Source of the DNA: Candidatus Obscuribacterales bacterium
GTDB lineage: Bacteria > Cyanobacteriota > Vampirovibrionia > Obscuribacterales > Obscuribacteraceae
Reading direction: 5' to 3'
NCBI GenBank assembly: GCA_019752635.1
Contig: JAIELX010000098.1
Location: 1 to 39,701 of the forward strand
Length of the DNA: 39,701 nt
Shown: positions 1-8,578 of the stretch, one piece after another
Layout: every line of letters begins with the position of its first letter
Numbering within the stretch: position 1 is the stretch's first letter
Program-made: the position numbers and the translations under genes
The notes under the pieces: model-generated
What the model was told of the DNA's origin: nothing
Database searches by the model: none
What the model saw: only the letters and a program-made list of their open reading frames with translations

Positions 1-8
1 ATAATCGC

Positions 9-953
9 TCATCGACATGTTTCCGCCTGCTTCAAGGACTTTGCTCGACCCGCCAGACATGCTTGCAAGTACCTCCCCGGTAACTTTCTCTTCGTTATTT
101 CCTGTGCAATTTCCCCGGCATCCACCAATTTTTCCAAGTCGATGCCGGTCTCCACGCCCATGCCTTGCAGCATGTAGACGAGATCTTCCGTAGCCAAATT
201 ACCCGACGCACCGGGTGCATAGGGACAGCCGCCCAACCCGCCGATGCTTGCGTCAAAGATTGAGACACCGGCTTGCAATCCCGCCAAGACGTTCGCCAAA
301 GCAGTCCCACGCGTATCATGAAAATGCAGTGCAATCTTGTCTTTGTTCAAACTGCCGCCCACGCGATCGAGAATATGCCAGACGTCGGACGGAGTGGCAG
401 CACCGATGGTATCACCCAGCGATAACTCATCAATCCCGATACTCACTAGTCGATCGACTATTTGTTTGACTTTCTCAGGGTCTGTCTTGCCCTCGTAGGG
501 GCAAACAAATACGACAGAGAGATAGCAGCGGATGCGCAAACCATCTTGTCGGGCTCGCACAGTCAGCTTCTCCAGCGTGTCGATTGCTTCGCGGGAACTC
601 TTGTTGATGTTCTTCTTATTGTGACTCTCAGTGGCGGACATGAAGAGGGCGATCTCTTTGATCCCTGCGCTCAGGGCAGCATCGTAACCTTTGTCGTTCG
701 GCACCAGCGCTGATACCGCAACTCCCGGAGGAGCCACAAACGCCTTCACCAGTTCCGGGGCGTCCGCCATTTGAGGAATCCACTTCGGACTTACAAATGA
801 TGCAATTTCGATTTGCGGAAGCCCGCTTGCGGCCAACGCGTTAGCAAGCCGGAGCTTATCGGCAAGCGATACCAGCTCTGTTTCGTTTTGTAAGCCGTCA
901 CGAGGTCCAACTTCAACCACACGCACGCGGCCGGGCAGATCATTTGCAGGCAT
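9..953 (-). CDS. mvaB: Hydroxymethylglutaryl-CoA lyase
   Basis: Splits 3-hydroxy-3-methylglutaryl-CoA into acetoacetate and acetyl-CoA, the last step of leucine breakdown; it is a cytoplasmic TIM-barrel enzyme of the DRE-TIM metallolyase family. The 314-residue product has the family's usual length. Near the N-terminus is V-G-P-R-D-G-L-Q-N-E with the catalytic R18-D19. The metal-binding H-F-H-D motif is at 210-213. The signature loop G-G-L-G-G-C-P-Y-A-P-G-A-S-G-N runs from 238, with catalytic Cys243. ATG start at 951-953. It lies 9 bp downstream of a biotin-carrier gene on the same strand, so the two probably form an operon for branched-chain acyl-CoA catabolism. The carboxylase subunits expected in such an operon are not in the window and would lie upstream or elsewhere. 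The stop is only 8 bases from the window edge, so downstream genes cannot be seen. Confidence 0.95.
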   Translation of the reverse strand: MPANDLPGRVRVVEVGPRDGLQNETELVSLADKLRLANALAASGLPQIEIASFVSPKWIPQMADAPELVKAFVAPPGVAVSALVPNDKGYDAALSAGIKEIALFMSATESHNKKNINKSSREAIDTLEKLTVRARQDGLRIRCYLSVVFVCPYEGKTDPEKVKQIVDRLVSIGIDELSLGDTIGAATPSDVWHILDRVGGSLNKDKIALHFHDTRGTALANVLAGLQAGVSIFDASIGGLGGCPYAPGASGNLATEDLVYMLQGMGVETGIDLEKLVDAGEIAQEITKRKLPGRYLQACLAGRAKSLKQAETCR

Positions 954-962
954 AATGCGTCC

Positions 963-1175
963 TTAGCTCAATACCATCAGGACATCGCCTTCATTTACGA
1001 AATCCCCCGCAGCAACTTTGATTTCCGAAACCAATCCAGAGACCTCAGCAGCAATGGGCAACTGCATCTTCATCGACTCAAGGATGACAACATCTTGTCC
1101 ATCAGTAATCTGATCGCCTTTAGCAACTAATATCTCGACAACCGTTCCCGCCATCATGGCGTTGATTTGCTTCAT
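963..1175 (-). CDS. Biotin carboxyl-carrier (biotinyl/lipoyl) domain protein
   Basis: A stand-alone biotin-attachment domain of about 70 residues. The biotinylation motif E-S-M-K-M, with the acceptor lysine, sits mid-domain, flanked by the paired G-x-x-V and G-D-x-V-x-x-G-D-V hammerhead turns typical of BCCP domains. Biotin on this lysine would carry CO2 between the carboxylase and carboxyltransferase parts of an acyl-CoA carboxylase. Because HMG-CoA lyase follows 9 bp later, methylcrotonyl-CoA carboxylase or a similar enzyme is the likely partner (inference). I chose the ATG at 1175. The frame can be extended to a TTG at 1226, but that codon lies inside a hairpin and adds 17 residues not typical of the domain. 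A propionyl- or acetyl-CoA carboxylase partner is equally possible from sequence alone. Confidence 0.85.
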   Translation of the reverse strand: MKQINAMMAGTVVEILVAKGDQITDGQDVVILESMKMQLPIAAEVSGLVSEIKVAAGDFVNEGDVLMVLS

Positions 1176-1543
1176 CTTTCGTACTCTATTGAACCGACGA
1201 GCGTCTATGTTATCAAACACGGGCAAGCGCTACGGGCGCTTGTGTCCTTTTTTATGATGGGGTTGCAGTACGTACCGGATGAACGCTGAGTGCCGTCAAA
1301 CGTTGACAGCGACTGGTGCCCCGGGCGCATGACTAAAGGAACGGACCGAACTTCGTGTAGTGTCGCAACGCGCCTTTCCGAAAATTTATGCAGCAGCATT
1401 CCAAACAGCACTCTTGGGCGCTGTAGTCAAAAATTGTAGCGTAATGAACACGAAGGCATCCCCGGGGAATCCCGACAGGCGCGGGTTGGCAAGTACACGA
1501 TAATGGTTGCTTAAGTTCAGACACCAAAGCGGCTCCCCTGGAT
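1176..1543. other. Intergenic region between divergent genes
   Basis: No convincing gene seen. Short frames on the minus strand (1205-1411, 1333-1527) lack a ribosome-binding site and any protein-like pattern. The region separates the leftward biotin-carrier gene from the rightward TPR-SUKH gene, so it should hold both promoters, but I cannot point to clear -35/-10 pairs. The one recognisable element is a hairpin followed by a T-run at 1224-1253, listed separately. Confidence 0.5.
1224..1253 (+). terminator. Terminator-like hairpin with T-run
   Basis: A perfect 7-bp stem (1224-1230 pairing with 1236-1242, loop of 5) is followed after five bases by six T residues at 1248-1253. This is the shape of a rightward rho-independent terminator. 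It is odd because no rightward gene is visible upstream; the neighbour to the left is transcribed leftward. It could end an antisense or unseen transcript, or act as a hairpin in the leader of the biotin-carrier mRNA. Confidence 0.35.
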
Positions 1544-1573
1544 ATGATGGTAATAATGTCTCGAGGCGAGCTT

Positions 1574-2575
1574 ATGGTCGGTACAACTCCTCAAGCTCTC
1601 TACCGAAACGGACTCAAACTTATAAACAGAGGTCGGTTCGATGAGGCGGCCGCGGTTTTCAGCGCAGCGCTGCTGGAAGAACCCAACAATGCTCATTATT
1701 TGATGTCACGCGGCGAATGCTTTGTCGCCATGCAGGATTACGATGCGGCGATCTCAGACTTCGAGTCGACGCTCCGACTGAACGACGGGGCATTCCAGGC
1801 TCACTGGGGCCTGGCACGCTGCATGGAAGCGAAAGACGACCTTGATGGTGCCCTCTCAAACTACAACAACGCGCTCGAGTTGAACCCTGATTTCTCCGAC
1901 GGTTACTTCAATCGAGGCAAGCTCCTTCATCACCTTGGTCAAACACAAGCAGCGCTGGCGGATTTTCGGCAGGCTTATGCCAAAGCAATTCTCAATCGTC
2001 CCGACCCGGAAGAGTTTTTTCGGGATATGCCCGAATACATTCACTTCTTCAACGAGAAAGAACTACCGGCAAGGGAGAGTTACGTTACTCGCTCGCTGAT
2101 GGAGCTTTTGCATGCAATCAGACAAGATCCGGAAAGCGAATTCGCTGATGGCGCAAGCGAGATGGACATACAACGCTTGCAAAAGGCTTTGGGAATCACG
2201 TTTCCAACGAGCTACGTCGAGTTCCTGAAAAACTTCGATGGTGGAGAGTTTCGCCTCGTGCGCATGTTCAGCATTGCCGCTGAGCGCGGCTTTGGTCGAG
2301 TAGCGGAGCAGACGGCCTTTTTACAAAATAACGTCAAAGTCTTTGCCGATGGCATACTGGTACCAATTGGCGATGACTTCGGAGGCAACATCTATTGCTT
2401 CGATGTCGAAGTTGAGCAAGACGGGGAGTTTCAGATCGTCCGCTGGAATCATGAGAACGATGATGCTGGCGAGCCACAACCGGTGGCAGACTCATTCTGT
2501 GAGTTCCTGGAGTTTGACCTGCTTGGCGGCGACAGGCAAAGTAAGTCAGGAGACTCAGACCGCGATTTTGACTGA
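1574..2575 (+). CDS. TPR-SUKH (SMI1/KNR4-like) fusion protein
   Basis: A two-part protein of 333 residues. The N-terminal third contains about three to four tetratricopeptide repeats, with the alternating G/A-Y-P spacing and N-P-D-F-S-D-G-Y-F-N-R-G type helix pairs. The C-terminal part (about residues 195-315) resembles the SMI1/KNR4 or SUKH fold: an E-x-x-I-x-x-L-x-x-x-L-G-I-x-F-P-x-S-Y opening, an F-L-x-x-F-D-G-G-E-F block, a central I-G-D-D-F-G-G-N-x-Y-C-F-D strand pair and a final S-F-x-E-F-L-E helix. SUKH proteins often serve as immunity proteins against secreted toxins, but also occur as general binding modules. No toxin gene is adjacent. The reading frame could begin at ATG 1544 or 1556; I prefer 1574 because A-G-G-C-G-A-G lies 5 bases before it. 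It converges with the gene ending at 2591. Confidence 0.75.
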   Translation: MVGTTPQALYRNGLKLINRGRFDEAAAVFSAALLEEPNNAHYLMSRGECFVAMQDYDAAISDFESTLRLNDGAFQAHWGLARCMEAKDDLDGALSNYNNALELNPDFSDGYFNRGKLLHHLGQTQAALADFRQAYAKAILNRPDPEEFFRDMPEYIHFFNEKELPARESYVTRSLMELLHAIRQDPESEFADGASEMDIQRLQKALGITFPTSYVEFLKNFDGGEFRLVRMFSIAAERGFGRVAEQTAFLQNNVKVFADGILVPIGDDFGGNIYCFDVEVEQDGEFQIVRWNHENDDAGEPQPVADSFCEFLEFDLLGGDRQSKSGDSDRDFD

Positions 2576-2590
2576 TTATTAGCGCTGGCG

Positions 2591-3433
2591 TTAACGGAAA
2601 AGACTGCGAAGCGCGTCATTGATGCTCTTCAGATCAGCCTCTTCTTCACCGCCAAAATCAACAGACGATGCGCCCTGATTAGTATTATCTGCTGCTACCG
2701 CCGAGGCGGGAACTTCTTGCTCTGGCAAGGAGGAGTCCGCTGCTACCGGTTGCGGCGGTGCCTCCAGCGGCGGAGCTACCGGTTCGGCGACTTCCTCGCA
2801 GTGGAGAGGCGGAGGCGGTGGAGGCACCGGATCGTCCCACTCAACGGTCGCAGGCTCGTCGGACAGATCCGGCATCGGCTGGATTTCGCTGTCCGTGAAC
2901 TCTTTCATAGCCCTGCTCACGGGATTAGTCACGCCCTGCATGCGCAACGTTTGGCGACCAGGTTCGATATCCGGAACAGGTTCAGGAACGGCAGCCGGAA
3001 CCGGTTGTACTGAAGGTGCTTCCGGCTCCGGCGCGACCAAGATCTGTTCGGCAGGCGACGGGGCCACAGGCGCAGGCGGCGCTGTCGGTCGCGGAGTCTC
3101 AAAAACCGTAGCCGGTTTCGACACCGTAACCGCAGCGGCAGCGGCGGTGAAGCCTGAAGGGGAATCGAAGCGAGCCAGAGCTTCGGCGGCGATGGTGTCG
3201 AGACGAGCCAATACTTCCGGCGGCGGCTCGAACTTACCATGCACATACCGCTGCATCATACGGATCACGCGTTCGCGATCGACTGAAAGCCGGTCCCTGC
3301 TGGTGCTGCATTCACCAAGCCTGCTTTCAAGTTGGTCGATTTGCTCCTGGACAAGCTTAAGCTCTTCCTGAATTACGCTTTCTTCGACCGTGAACTTATC
3401 AAGCAACTGCTTGAGCATGTCACCGCTGTCCAT
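2591..3433 (-). CDS. Proline-rich protein with N-terminal coiled coil, unknown function
   Basis: I do not recognise a family. The 280-residue product begins with a roughly 60-residue charged heptad pattern (D-K-F-T-V-E-E-S..., V-Q-E-Q-I-D-Q-L-E-S-R-L) that looks like a coiled coil. A short helical part reaches about residue 95. A long Pro/Ala/Val/Glu-rich low-complexity stretch fills 100-250. A short acidic-then-basic tail ends in a hydrophobic L-K-S-I-N-D-A-L-R-S-L-F-R motif that may be a docking peptide. There is no signal peptide or membrane segment, so it is probably cytoplasmic. The ATG has GGGAG 7 bases upstream. It lies 133 bp downstream of the guanylyltransferase fusion and may be the last gene of that leftward run. 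A scaffold or linker role is a guess from composition only. Confidence 0.6.
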   Translation of the reverse strand: MDSGDMLKQLLDKFTVEESVIQEELKLVQEQIDQLESRLGECSTSRDRLSVDRERVIRMMQRYVHGKFEPPPEVLARLDTIAAEALARFDSPSGFTAAAAAVTVSKPATVFETPRPTAPPAPVAPSPAEQILVAPEPEAPSVQPVPAAVPEPVPDIEPGRQTLRMQGVTNPVSRAMKEFTDSEIQPMPDLSDEPATVEWDDPVPPPPPPLHCEEVAEPVAPPLEAPPQPVAADSSLPEQEVPASAVAADNTNQGASSVDFGGEEEADLKSINDALRSLFR

Positions 3434-3566
3434 TCGTACACTCCCGGGGCTGCCCGTTTCCTCTGCTTCTGTCTTACCACCTGCGCACCATTTCTACCAG
3501 TGTCGAAATTAAGTAATTTCGGGTCTCTGGCGGAGCTGCATCCGCAAAGCCATACTGCGCCTGACT

Positions 3567-6134
3567 TTAAGCGTGCTGGAAGTAGCGCACCATTTCGGTG
3601 AACTCGTTGAGATCTCTGGAGGTTTGTTGCAAATCCGTGCCGTCAGCGTACACATGAACCAAAGGTTCTACGGCATCAGGCAACACCAGAATCCAGTGTT
3701 CGTTGCGCGTTTGTATTTTGACACCATCCAGCAGTTCCATCGGTTTGTCTTGATTCTTCTCGACCAGAAGCCTCATGACGCGCCCTTTCCGCTCCCACGG
3801 ACAGTGCACGGAATCAACTTGATAAACCAGCGGAGGCAATTCAGACACGGCTTGATGTAGCGTGCGTCCTTGGTAGGTAAGGTGTTCGAGCACCTGACCG
3901 ATCGTGAACATGGCATCATAACCGTTTTGAAATTCCGGAAAGATGAAACAGCCGTTTGCGCTACCGCCAAGAACAGCATCCGGCAACCGCGCCGTGGTGG
4001 AACCGATTTCCGTTTCCGACGCTTTGCAACGCACAACTTTGCAGTCATAACGCGCGGCAATTCGTTCGATGACCGAGCTGGCGCTAACCGGCACAACGAT
4101 GGACTTTCCGTGTTTGTCGCGCAAAATAATATCCGCGACTGTAGCAAGTAAGAGTTCGCCGCGAATCACTTGCCCGTGCTCGTCAACCAAAGTCAGCTGT
4201 TCGCCGTTGCGCCCGATTTGCATACCAGTGTCGGCGTTAAGAGCCCGCACTACGTCGGCCAGCTGCTTGCGCATGCCCATACGCTCTTCCTGCCGAGGCG
4301 GAAGTCCACGAATAGAGGCATTTAGCACAACGGTTTCAATGCCCAATTGTCCGAGCAAATCGGGCAAAATAACACCGGTTTCCGCCATGGCATAGTCGAG
4401 CACCACCTTTGGTGGTCGGGTGATTAGCTGCCCCTCTTTTGTGACACGAGTGTAGTTCGACCCGGGCACGACGCAAAAAGCGACTTTGTCCTGCTCGAAA
4501 ACTTGCCCCTTAACGTGATTGAGATATTCATCCATGTAATACTCACGAACACGACTGGGGTAGCTGATATTGCCGATATCGGACGGCAAACAGCGAGGAA
4601 AGTCTTCCTTGAAAAAAGTTGACTCAATCTTTCGCTCGGCCGCTTTTGTAATCGCAACGCCGGCGCTATCGAAAAATTCGACTTTGACCTTTTCCGTTTC
4701 CCTCTGCGAAACCCGCACATGAATCAGCCCTGCGGCCCGTTGTGTCTTAACATAGTGGCGAGAGATCGGCAGAGACATTGCTTCCAAGTTTTGGACATCG
4801 ATGCCCACGCTCATCAAGCCCGAGATAATGGCGCGACTTATCATCCGGCTGACGCCCCAGTAATCGCGACTGACTAACACCGGGCCGCCCTTGATGGTAG
4901 CGCCGTAAGCCGCTGCCAGGTTCACAGCGAACTCGGGCGTAATTTCCACGTTAGCCAGGCCGACAACACCGTTGGCACCAAACAAGTTTCGCGGTGCGCG
5001 CGTTCCCCAAATCACCGAATTCGGTACCATCGCTCCTGAGTCGATCGCTTTGTCCGGCCATATTCGAACATCAGGATTGACATGAGCTTCTTCCCCGACG
5101 ACGGAGCCCTGCCCGATGACGGCCCCCTCGAGCACTGTAGCGCCGCGATGAACCGTTGCGTTGTTGCAAACGATACAAGCCCGTAGCGAAGCTCCATTGC
5201 CCACGTAAGTATTCGACCAGATTACGGGATGTTTTAACGTAGACTTCTCTTGAATGATTACGTTGTCACCGATTACGGTATTAGGCTCGATAACGACATC
5301 CTTACCAATACGGCAGTTCTTGCCAATAAGAACCGGTCCTTCGAGCTTCACGGATGAATCTATTTGCGTGCCTTCACCAACCCAGATTCCATCGCCAATC
5401 TTAGGTGTCTCGAAGTCGATTTTCATGGCGCCGTTAAGCAGGTCGGTATGAGCGGTTCGGTATACGGCCAGGTTGCCGATATCGCACCAATAACCATCGG
5501 CAACGTAGCCGAACATCGGTTCGTTGCGAAGCAAGAGCAGGGGGAACAAATCGTTGGAGAAATCTTGTTCGCGCCCCATTACGACATAGAGCATAACCTC
5601 CGGTTCTAGAATGTAGATACCGGTGTTGACCGTATCCGAAAAGATTTCGCTGGCTCCGGGTTTTTCAACAAATCGCTGAATTTTATGCTCGGAATCTGTA
5701 ATTACAACGCCGTACTCCAGCGGGTTCTCGACTCGCTTCAGTACCAGAGTCGCTTTGCTCTTCTTTTCCTTGTGGAATTTGACAGCGGCGGTCAAGTCGA
5801 TGTCGGTGAGTCCGTCGCCGGAAATCACCAGAAAAGTTTCGTCGAGAGAATCTTGAATCGCCTTGACGCAACCGGCAGTACCAAGAGGTTTTCCTTCTTC
5901 CGTTGAATAGCGAATCTTCAGTCCGCGATCGCTGCCGTCACCAAAATAATCGATCACGTTTTGCGGCAGATAGTGCAGCGTGAAGGTAATGTCGTTGAAG
6001 CCGTGCTGTTTAAGCAGGTTGACGATGTGTTCGGACATCGGCTTGTTAGCTACCGGCACCATTGGCTTGGGCAGGTGACAGGTTAACGGTCTCAACCTGG
6101 TCCCAGAGCCACCGGCCATGATTACTGCCTTCAT
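3567..6134 (-). CDS. Mannose-1-phosphate guanylyltransferase fused to a degenerate phosphomannomutase domain
   Basis: An 855-residue three-part protein. Residues 1-235 are a nucleotidyltransferase with M-A-G-G-S-G-T-R-L-R-P-L-T (6-18), the K-P of the substrate loop, G-D-G (106-108), E-K-P (157-159) and metal-site Asp218. This part should make a nucleotide sugar such as GDP-mannose. Residues 245-375 are left-handed beta-helix hexapeptide repeats. Residues 380-855 follow the phosphohexomutase fold, but all four active-site loops are altered: the T-A-S-H-N-P position reads R-V-S-Q-R-E near Ser476, the D-G-D-R metal loop reads R-N-G-E-Q (642-646), the E-x-S-G-H sugar loop reads G-S-A-N-G (724-728), and the phosphate loop reads L-P-D-A-V-E-P (818-824). 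The mutase part is probably inactive or regulatory. The architecture is common in cyanobacteria. A strong AGGAGG precedes the ATG. Confidence 0.9.
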   Translation of the reverse strand: MKAVIMAGGSGTRLRPLTCHLPKPMVPVANKPMSEHIVNLLKQHGFNDITFTLHYLPQNVIDYFGDGSDRGLKIRYSTEEGKPLGTAGCVKAIQDSLDETFLVISGDGLTDIDLTAAVKFHKEKKSKATLVLKRVENPLEYGVVITDSEHKIQRFVEKPGASEIFSDTVNTGIYILEPEVMLYVVMGREQDFSNDLFPLLLLRNEPMFGYVADGYWCDIGNLAVYRTAHTDLLNGAMKIDFETPKIGDGIWVGEGTQIDSSVKLEGPVLIGKNCRIGKDVVIEPNTVIGDNVIIQEKSTLKHPVIWSNTYVGNGASLRACIVCNNATVHRGATVLEGAVIGQGSVVGEEAHVNPDVRIWPDKAIDSGAMVPNSVIWGTRAPRNLFGANGVVGLANVEITPEFAVNLAAAYGATIKGGPVLVSRDYWGVSRMISRAIISGLMSVGIDVQNLEAMSLPISRHYVKTQRAAGLIHVRVSQRETEKVKVEFFDSAGVAITKAAERKIESTFFKEDFPRCLPSDIGNISYPSRVREYYMDEYLNHVKGQVFEQDKVAFCVVPGSNYTRVTKEGQLITRPPKVVLDYAMAETGVILPDLLGQLGIETVVLNASIRGLPPRQEERMGMRKQLADVVRALNADTGMQIGRNGEQLTLVDEHGQVIRGELLLATVADIILRDKHGKSIVVPVSASSVIERIAARYDCKVVRCKASETEIGSTTARLPDAVLGGSANGCFIFPEFQNGYDAMFTIGQVLEHLTYQGRTLHQAVSELPPLVYQVDSVHCPWERKGRVMRLLVEKNQDKPMELLDGVKIQTRNEHWILVLPDAVEPLVHVYADGTDLQQTSRDLNEFTEMVRYFQHA

Positions 6135-6187
6135 TGACTGCTCCTCCTGAATTTGTAGTTAAGCGAAGAATCTAAGAGCGGGTTACC

Positions 6188-7411
6188 TTATTTTTTCGCT
6201 GTGACCGGTTGTCTCTCGACCGCAGCGTCTTTCGCCGCTGCATCAGCGAGCACATCCTCATAAAGCTGCGCCGTCTGACGAGAAATAACTTTCCAGTTGT
6301 AAATCTTGGACACGCGGTCGTAGGCCTCAACACGAATGCGGTCGGCCAGTTCAGGTTCACGCATGACTTCCAAGATCCCCCAGGCCAGGCTGTGCGTGTC
6401 GCCGGCATAGGTGGTCAGACCATTAGCGCCGTGCTCGACAAAATCGGTCAGTCCGCCGGCATCAGAAGTGACAACCGGTACTTTTGCCGCCATGCCTTCC
6501 AAAGCTACGATTCCAAAAGGTTCGTACAAGCTGGGAATAGCGACGACATCAGCAATTTTGTAAAGGCGCAGCAAGTCAGGATCGCTGACATAACCAAGAA
6601 ATTTGACGTTGTGGCTGATTCCCAGGTGTTCTGCCTGCGCCTTCAAATCACCCAGAAAGTATCCGGTGCCGACCATCAAGAACTGAGTTCCGGGAGACTG
6701 CGAAAGGATCGAAGGAATCGCATTGAGCAAAACTTGAACGCCCTTTTCCTGAACCATTCTTCCGACAAACAGAACAATCTTCTCCCACTCGGATGCATAC
6801 TGTCCGCGGGCCGACCGGGCATCAAACTCGAAGTCGAAATTCTCCGGATTAATACCGTTTGGTATCACGCGCATTTTATCCATCGGCAGATGAAACTGAT
6901 TCTGGAGCTCGTGAAACATGTGAGTTGAGTTGACGATCACCTTCCACGATTCGAACGTCAAACGCCATTCAATCTGATTGATGTATCGCTGCAAATCAGT
7001 GTGAATTCCCTTCATCCGTCCAGATTCGGTGGCGTGCATTGTCGACACCAGCGGCAAACCAAAGCCTTTCTTCATTACCCAGGCAGCATCGCACACCATC
7101 CAGTCGTGAGCATGTACAAGGTCAAACGGCGCATTGCGATGCAGCTCGATTGCATATTGAAGCAATCCTATATTGAGACGGCTGATCCATGTGACAAAAT
7201 CCGGCGTCGGATCGGTCTGCGACTTAACGCGATGAACAAACACGCCGTTATCATTTTCATGCTCTGCGGCGCCGGGGTGATCTGCCGTCACAACATGCAC
7301 TTCCCAACCGTTAGCAGCGAGCTGTTTGGACAACTCGGCAACAACGCGTGCCAGTCCACCGATAATGCGCGGCGGATATTCCCAGGACAGCATCAATACT
7401 CTTTTGGACAC
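6188..7411 (-). CDS. GT4-family glycosyltransferase
   Basis: A GT-B fold glycosyltransferase, probably transferring a sugar from a nucleotide donor during polysaccharide, glycogen-like or glycolipid synthesis. Visible features are the N-terminal W-E-Y-P-P-R-x-x-G-G-L loop typical of glycogen-synthase-like GT4 enzymes, the H-A-H-D-W domain interior, the second-domain start F-V-G-R-M-V-Q-E-K-G, and the donor-site E-x7-E pair (E-P-F-G-I-V-A-L-E) followed by A-G-G-L-T-D-F-V. The length of about 407 residues is normal. Two GTG starts are possible: 7426, which overlaps the end of gpsA, and 7411, preceded by AGGTG. I list the latter, although an internal ATG also exists six codons later. Its place between gpsA and the guanylyltransferase suggests that it uses GDP-mannose or a similar donor on an envelope glycan (inference). 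Confidence 0.85.
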   Translation of the reverse strand: MSKRVLMLSWEYPPRIIGGLARVVAELSKQLAANGWEVHVVTADHPGAAEHENDNGVFVHRVKSQTDPTPDFVTWISRLNIGLLQYAIELHRNAPFDLVHAHDWMVCDAAWVMKKGFGLPLVSTMHATESGRMKGIHTDLQRYINQIEWRLTFESWKVIVNSTHMFHELQNQFHLPMDKMRVIPNGINPENFDFEFDARSARGQYASEWEKIVLFVGRMVQEKGVQVLLNAIPSILSQSPGTQFLMVGTGYFLGDLKAQAEHLGISHNVKFLGYVSDPDLLRLYKIADVVAIPSLYEPFGIVALEGMAAKVPVVTSDAGGLTDFVEHGANGLTTYAGDTHSLAWGILEVMREPELADRIRVEAYDRVSKIYNWKVISRQTAQLYEDVLADAAAKDAAVERQPVTAKK

Positions 7412-7418
7412 GGTGCAC

Positions 7419-8477
7419 CTACTCACTTGAAAGGGGACGACTCATGAGATTCATAATGGCAGTGTCGGGCCGACACTCACCTTTTAAAGTCTGTTCTACT
7501 TGTGTTGCAATCGGCATTTCCACATTGAGCTGGCGGGCCAGCAAGACCACGGCGTAAGCGGTTGAGACTCCTTCCGCTACCGCGCCCAAGCCCGCTTCGG
7601 CTTCCGCCGGCGCTTCTCCGCGAGCTATCTGATAGCCAAGGCGGTAGTTGCGAGAGAGCGGACTCGAGCATGTCGCCACCAGATCGCCCATGCCGGCGAG
7701 TCCGGATAGAGTCCCGGGCTGAGCACCAAGGGCAATTGCCAGGCGAGACATTTCGGCCAGTCCGCGCGTTATCAGTGCAGCGCGCGCGTTGGTGCCGAGG
7801 TTAAGCCCGTCGACGGCACCAGCGGCGATGGCAATGACATTTTTCAGCGCACCACCGAGTTCTACTCCGACAATATCTTTGTTCGAATAAAGCCGAAGAA
7901 CAGAGAGATTCAAACTGGCCTGGACCGACTTGGCGACTTCTGAGTCCGTACATGCGACGACTGATGCTGTCGGACGACCGTCAAGAATCTCCTTTGCAAG
8001 ATTGGGACCGGACAAGCAGCAGACTGGCAACTCCGGCAAAACCTCATGCAAAATTTGAGACATTCGCATCAACGTGCCGAGCTCCAGTCCCTTGACAGCA
8101 CTAACCAAGGCAGGACGAGCGCCTCCGACCGTAGCGGCACCCCTTGACGAAGAGTTTTCCTTGCGGAGAGCGGCAGCCACTTGCGAAGCGACAGTACGCA
8201 TGGATTGAGAGGTACAGCAGAGCAAGATAACGTCGCGGTCCTGAATGCACTCTGCCAGGTCTGATGTCACGACCACGGTTGAGGGCAATTCGATCAGCAG
8301 GGGAGTTTCCACGCGCCGCGTCGCCTTCAATGCTCCCGCCTTATCCGCATTGCGACACCACATGGAAACATCACGCCCGCCGAGCGCTAAAATGCGAGAA
8401 AGAGTGGCGCCCCAAGACCCGGAGCCCAACACGGCAATCTTTGCTATCTGTCCAGATTGAGAAATGGAGCCTGCCAT
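7419..8477 (-). CDS. gpsA: Glycerol-3-phosphate dehydrogenase [NAD(P)+]
   Basis: Reduces dihydroxyacetone phosphate to sn-glycerol 3-phosphate, the backbone of membrane phospholipids. The Rossmann motif G-S-G-S-W-G-A is near the N-terminus. The family blocks A-V-K-G-L-E, S-G-P-N-L-A-K-E-I, E-L-G-G-A-L-K-N-V-I-A-I-A-A-G (with the catalytic lysine) and A-G-M-G-D-L-V-A-T-C are all present. Starting at ATG 8477 gives about 352 residues, slightly longer than usual (about 330-340). The frame can be extended to a TTG at 8516, which would give 365, but no good ribosome-binding site marks either start. Its stop lies 7 bases before the chosen start of the glycosyltransferase, so the two are probably translationally linked. 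Phospholipid precursor synthesis fits the adjacent MlaD/MlaE lipid transport genes. Confidence 0.93.
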   Translation of the reverse strand: MAGSISQSGQIAKIAVLGSGSWGATLSRILALGGRDVSMWCRNADKAGALKATRRVETPLLIELPSTVVVTSDLAECIQDRDVILLCCTSQSMRTVASQVAAALRKENSSSRGAATVGGARPALVSAVKGLELGTLMRMSQILHEVLPELPVCCLSGPNLAKEILDGRPTASVVACTDSEVAKSVQASLNLSVLRLYSNKDIVGVELGGALKNVIAIAAGAVDGLNLGTNARAALITRGLAEMSRLAIALGAQPGTLSGLAGMGDLVATCSSPLSRNYRLGYQIARGEAPAEAEAGLGAVAEGVSTAYAVVLLARQLNVEMPIATQVEQTLKGECRPDTAIMNLMSRPLSSE

Positions 8478-8578
8478 TTGCGCACGCAGAAACCAGCTCG
8501 ATGAAATGCCTCTCAATTGTACGAGGTTGGTCGGTCAAGTTCTACAAACGAAACAAACAAACAACATTGATGAATCCG

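Noticed and set aside
1205..1527. Two leftward frames of 64-68 codons in the gap before the TPR-SUKH gene
   Set aside because: No ribosome-binding site, no protein-like pattern, and one overlaps the terminator-like hairpin.
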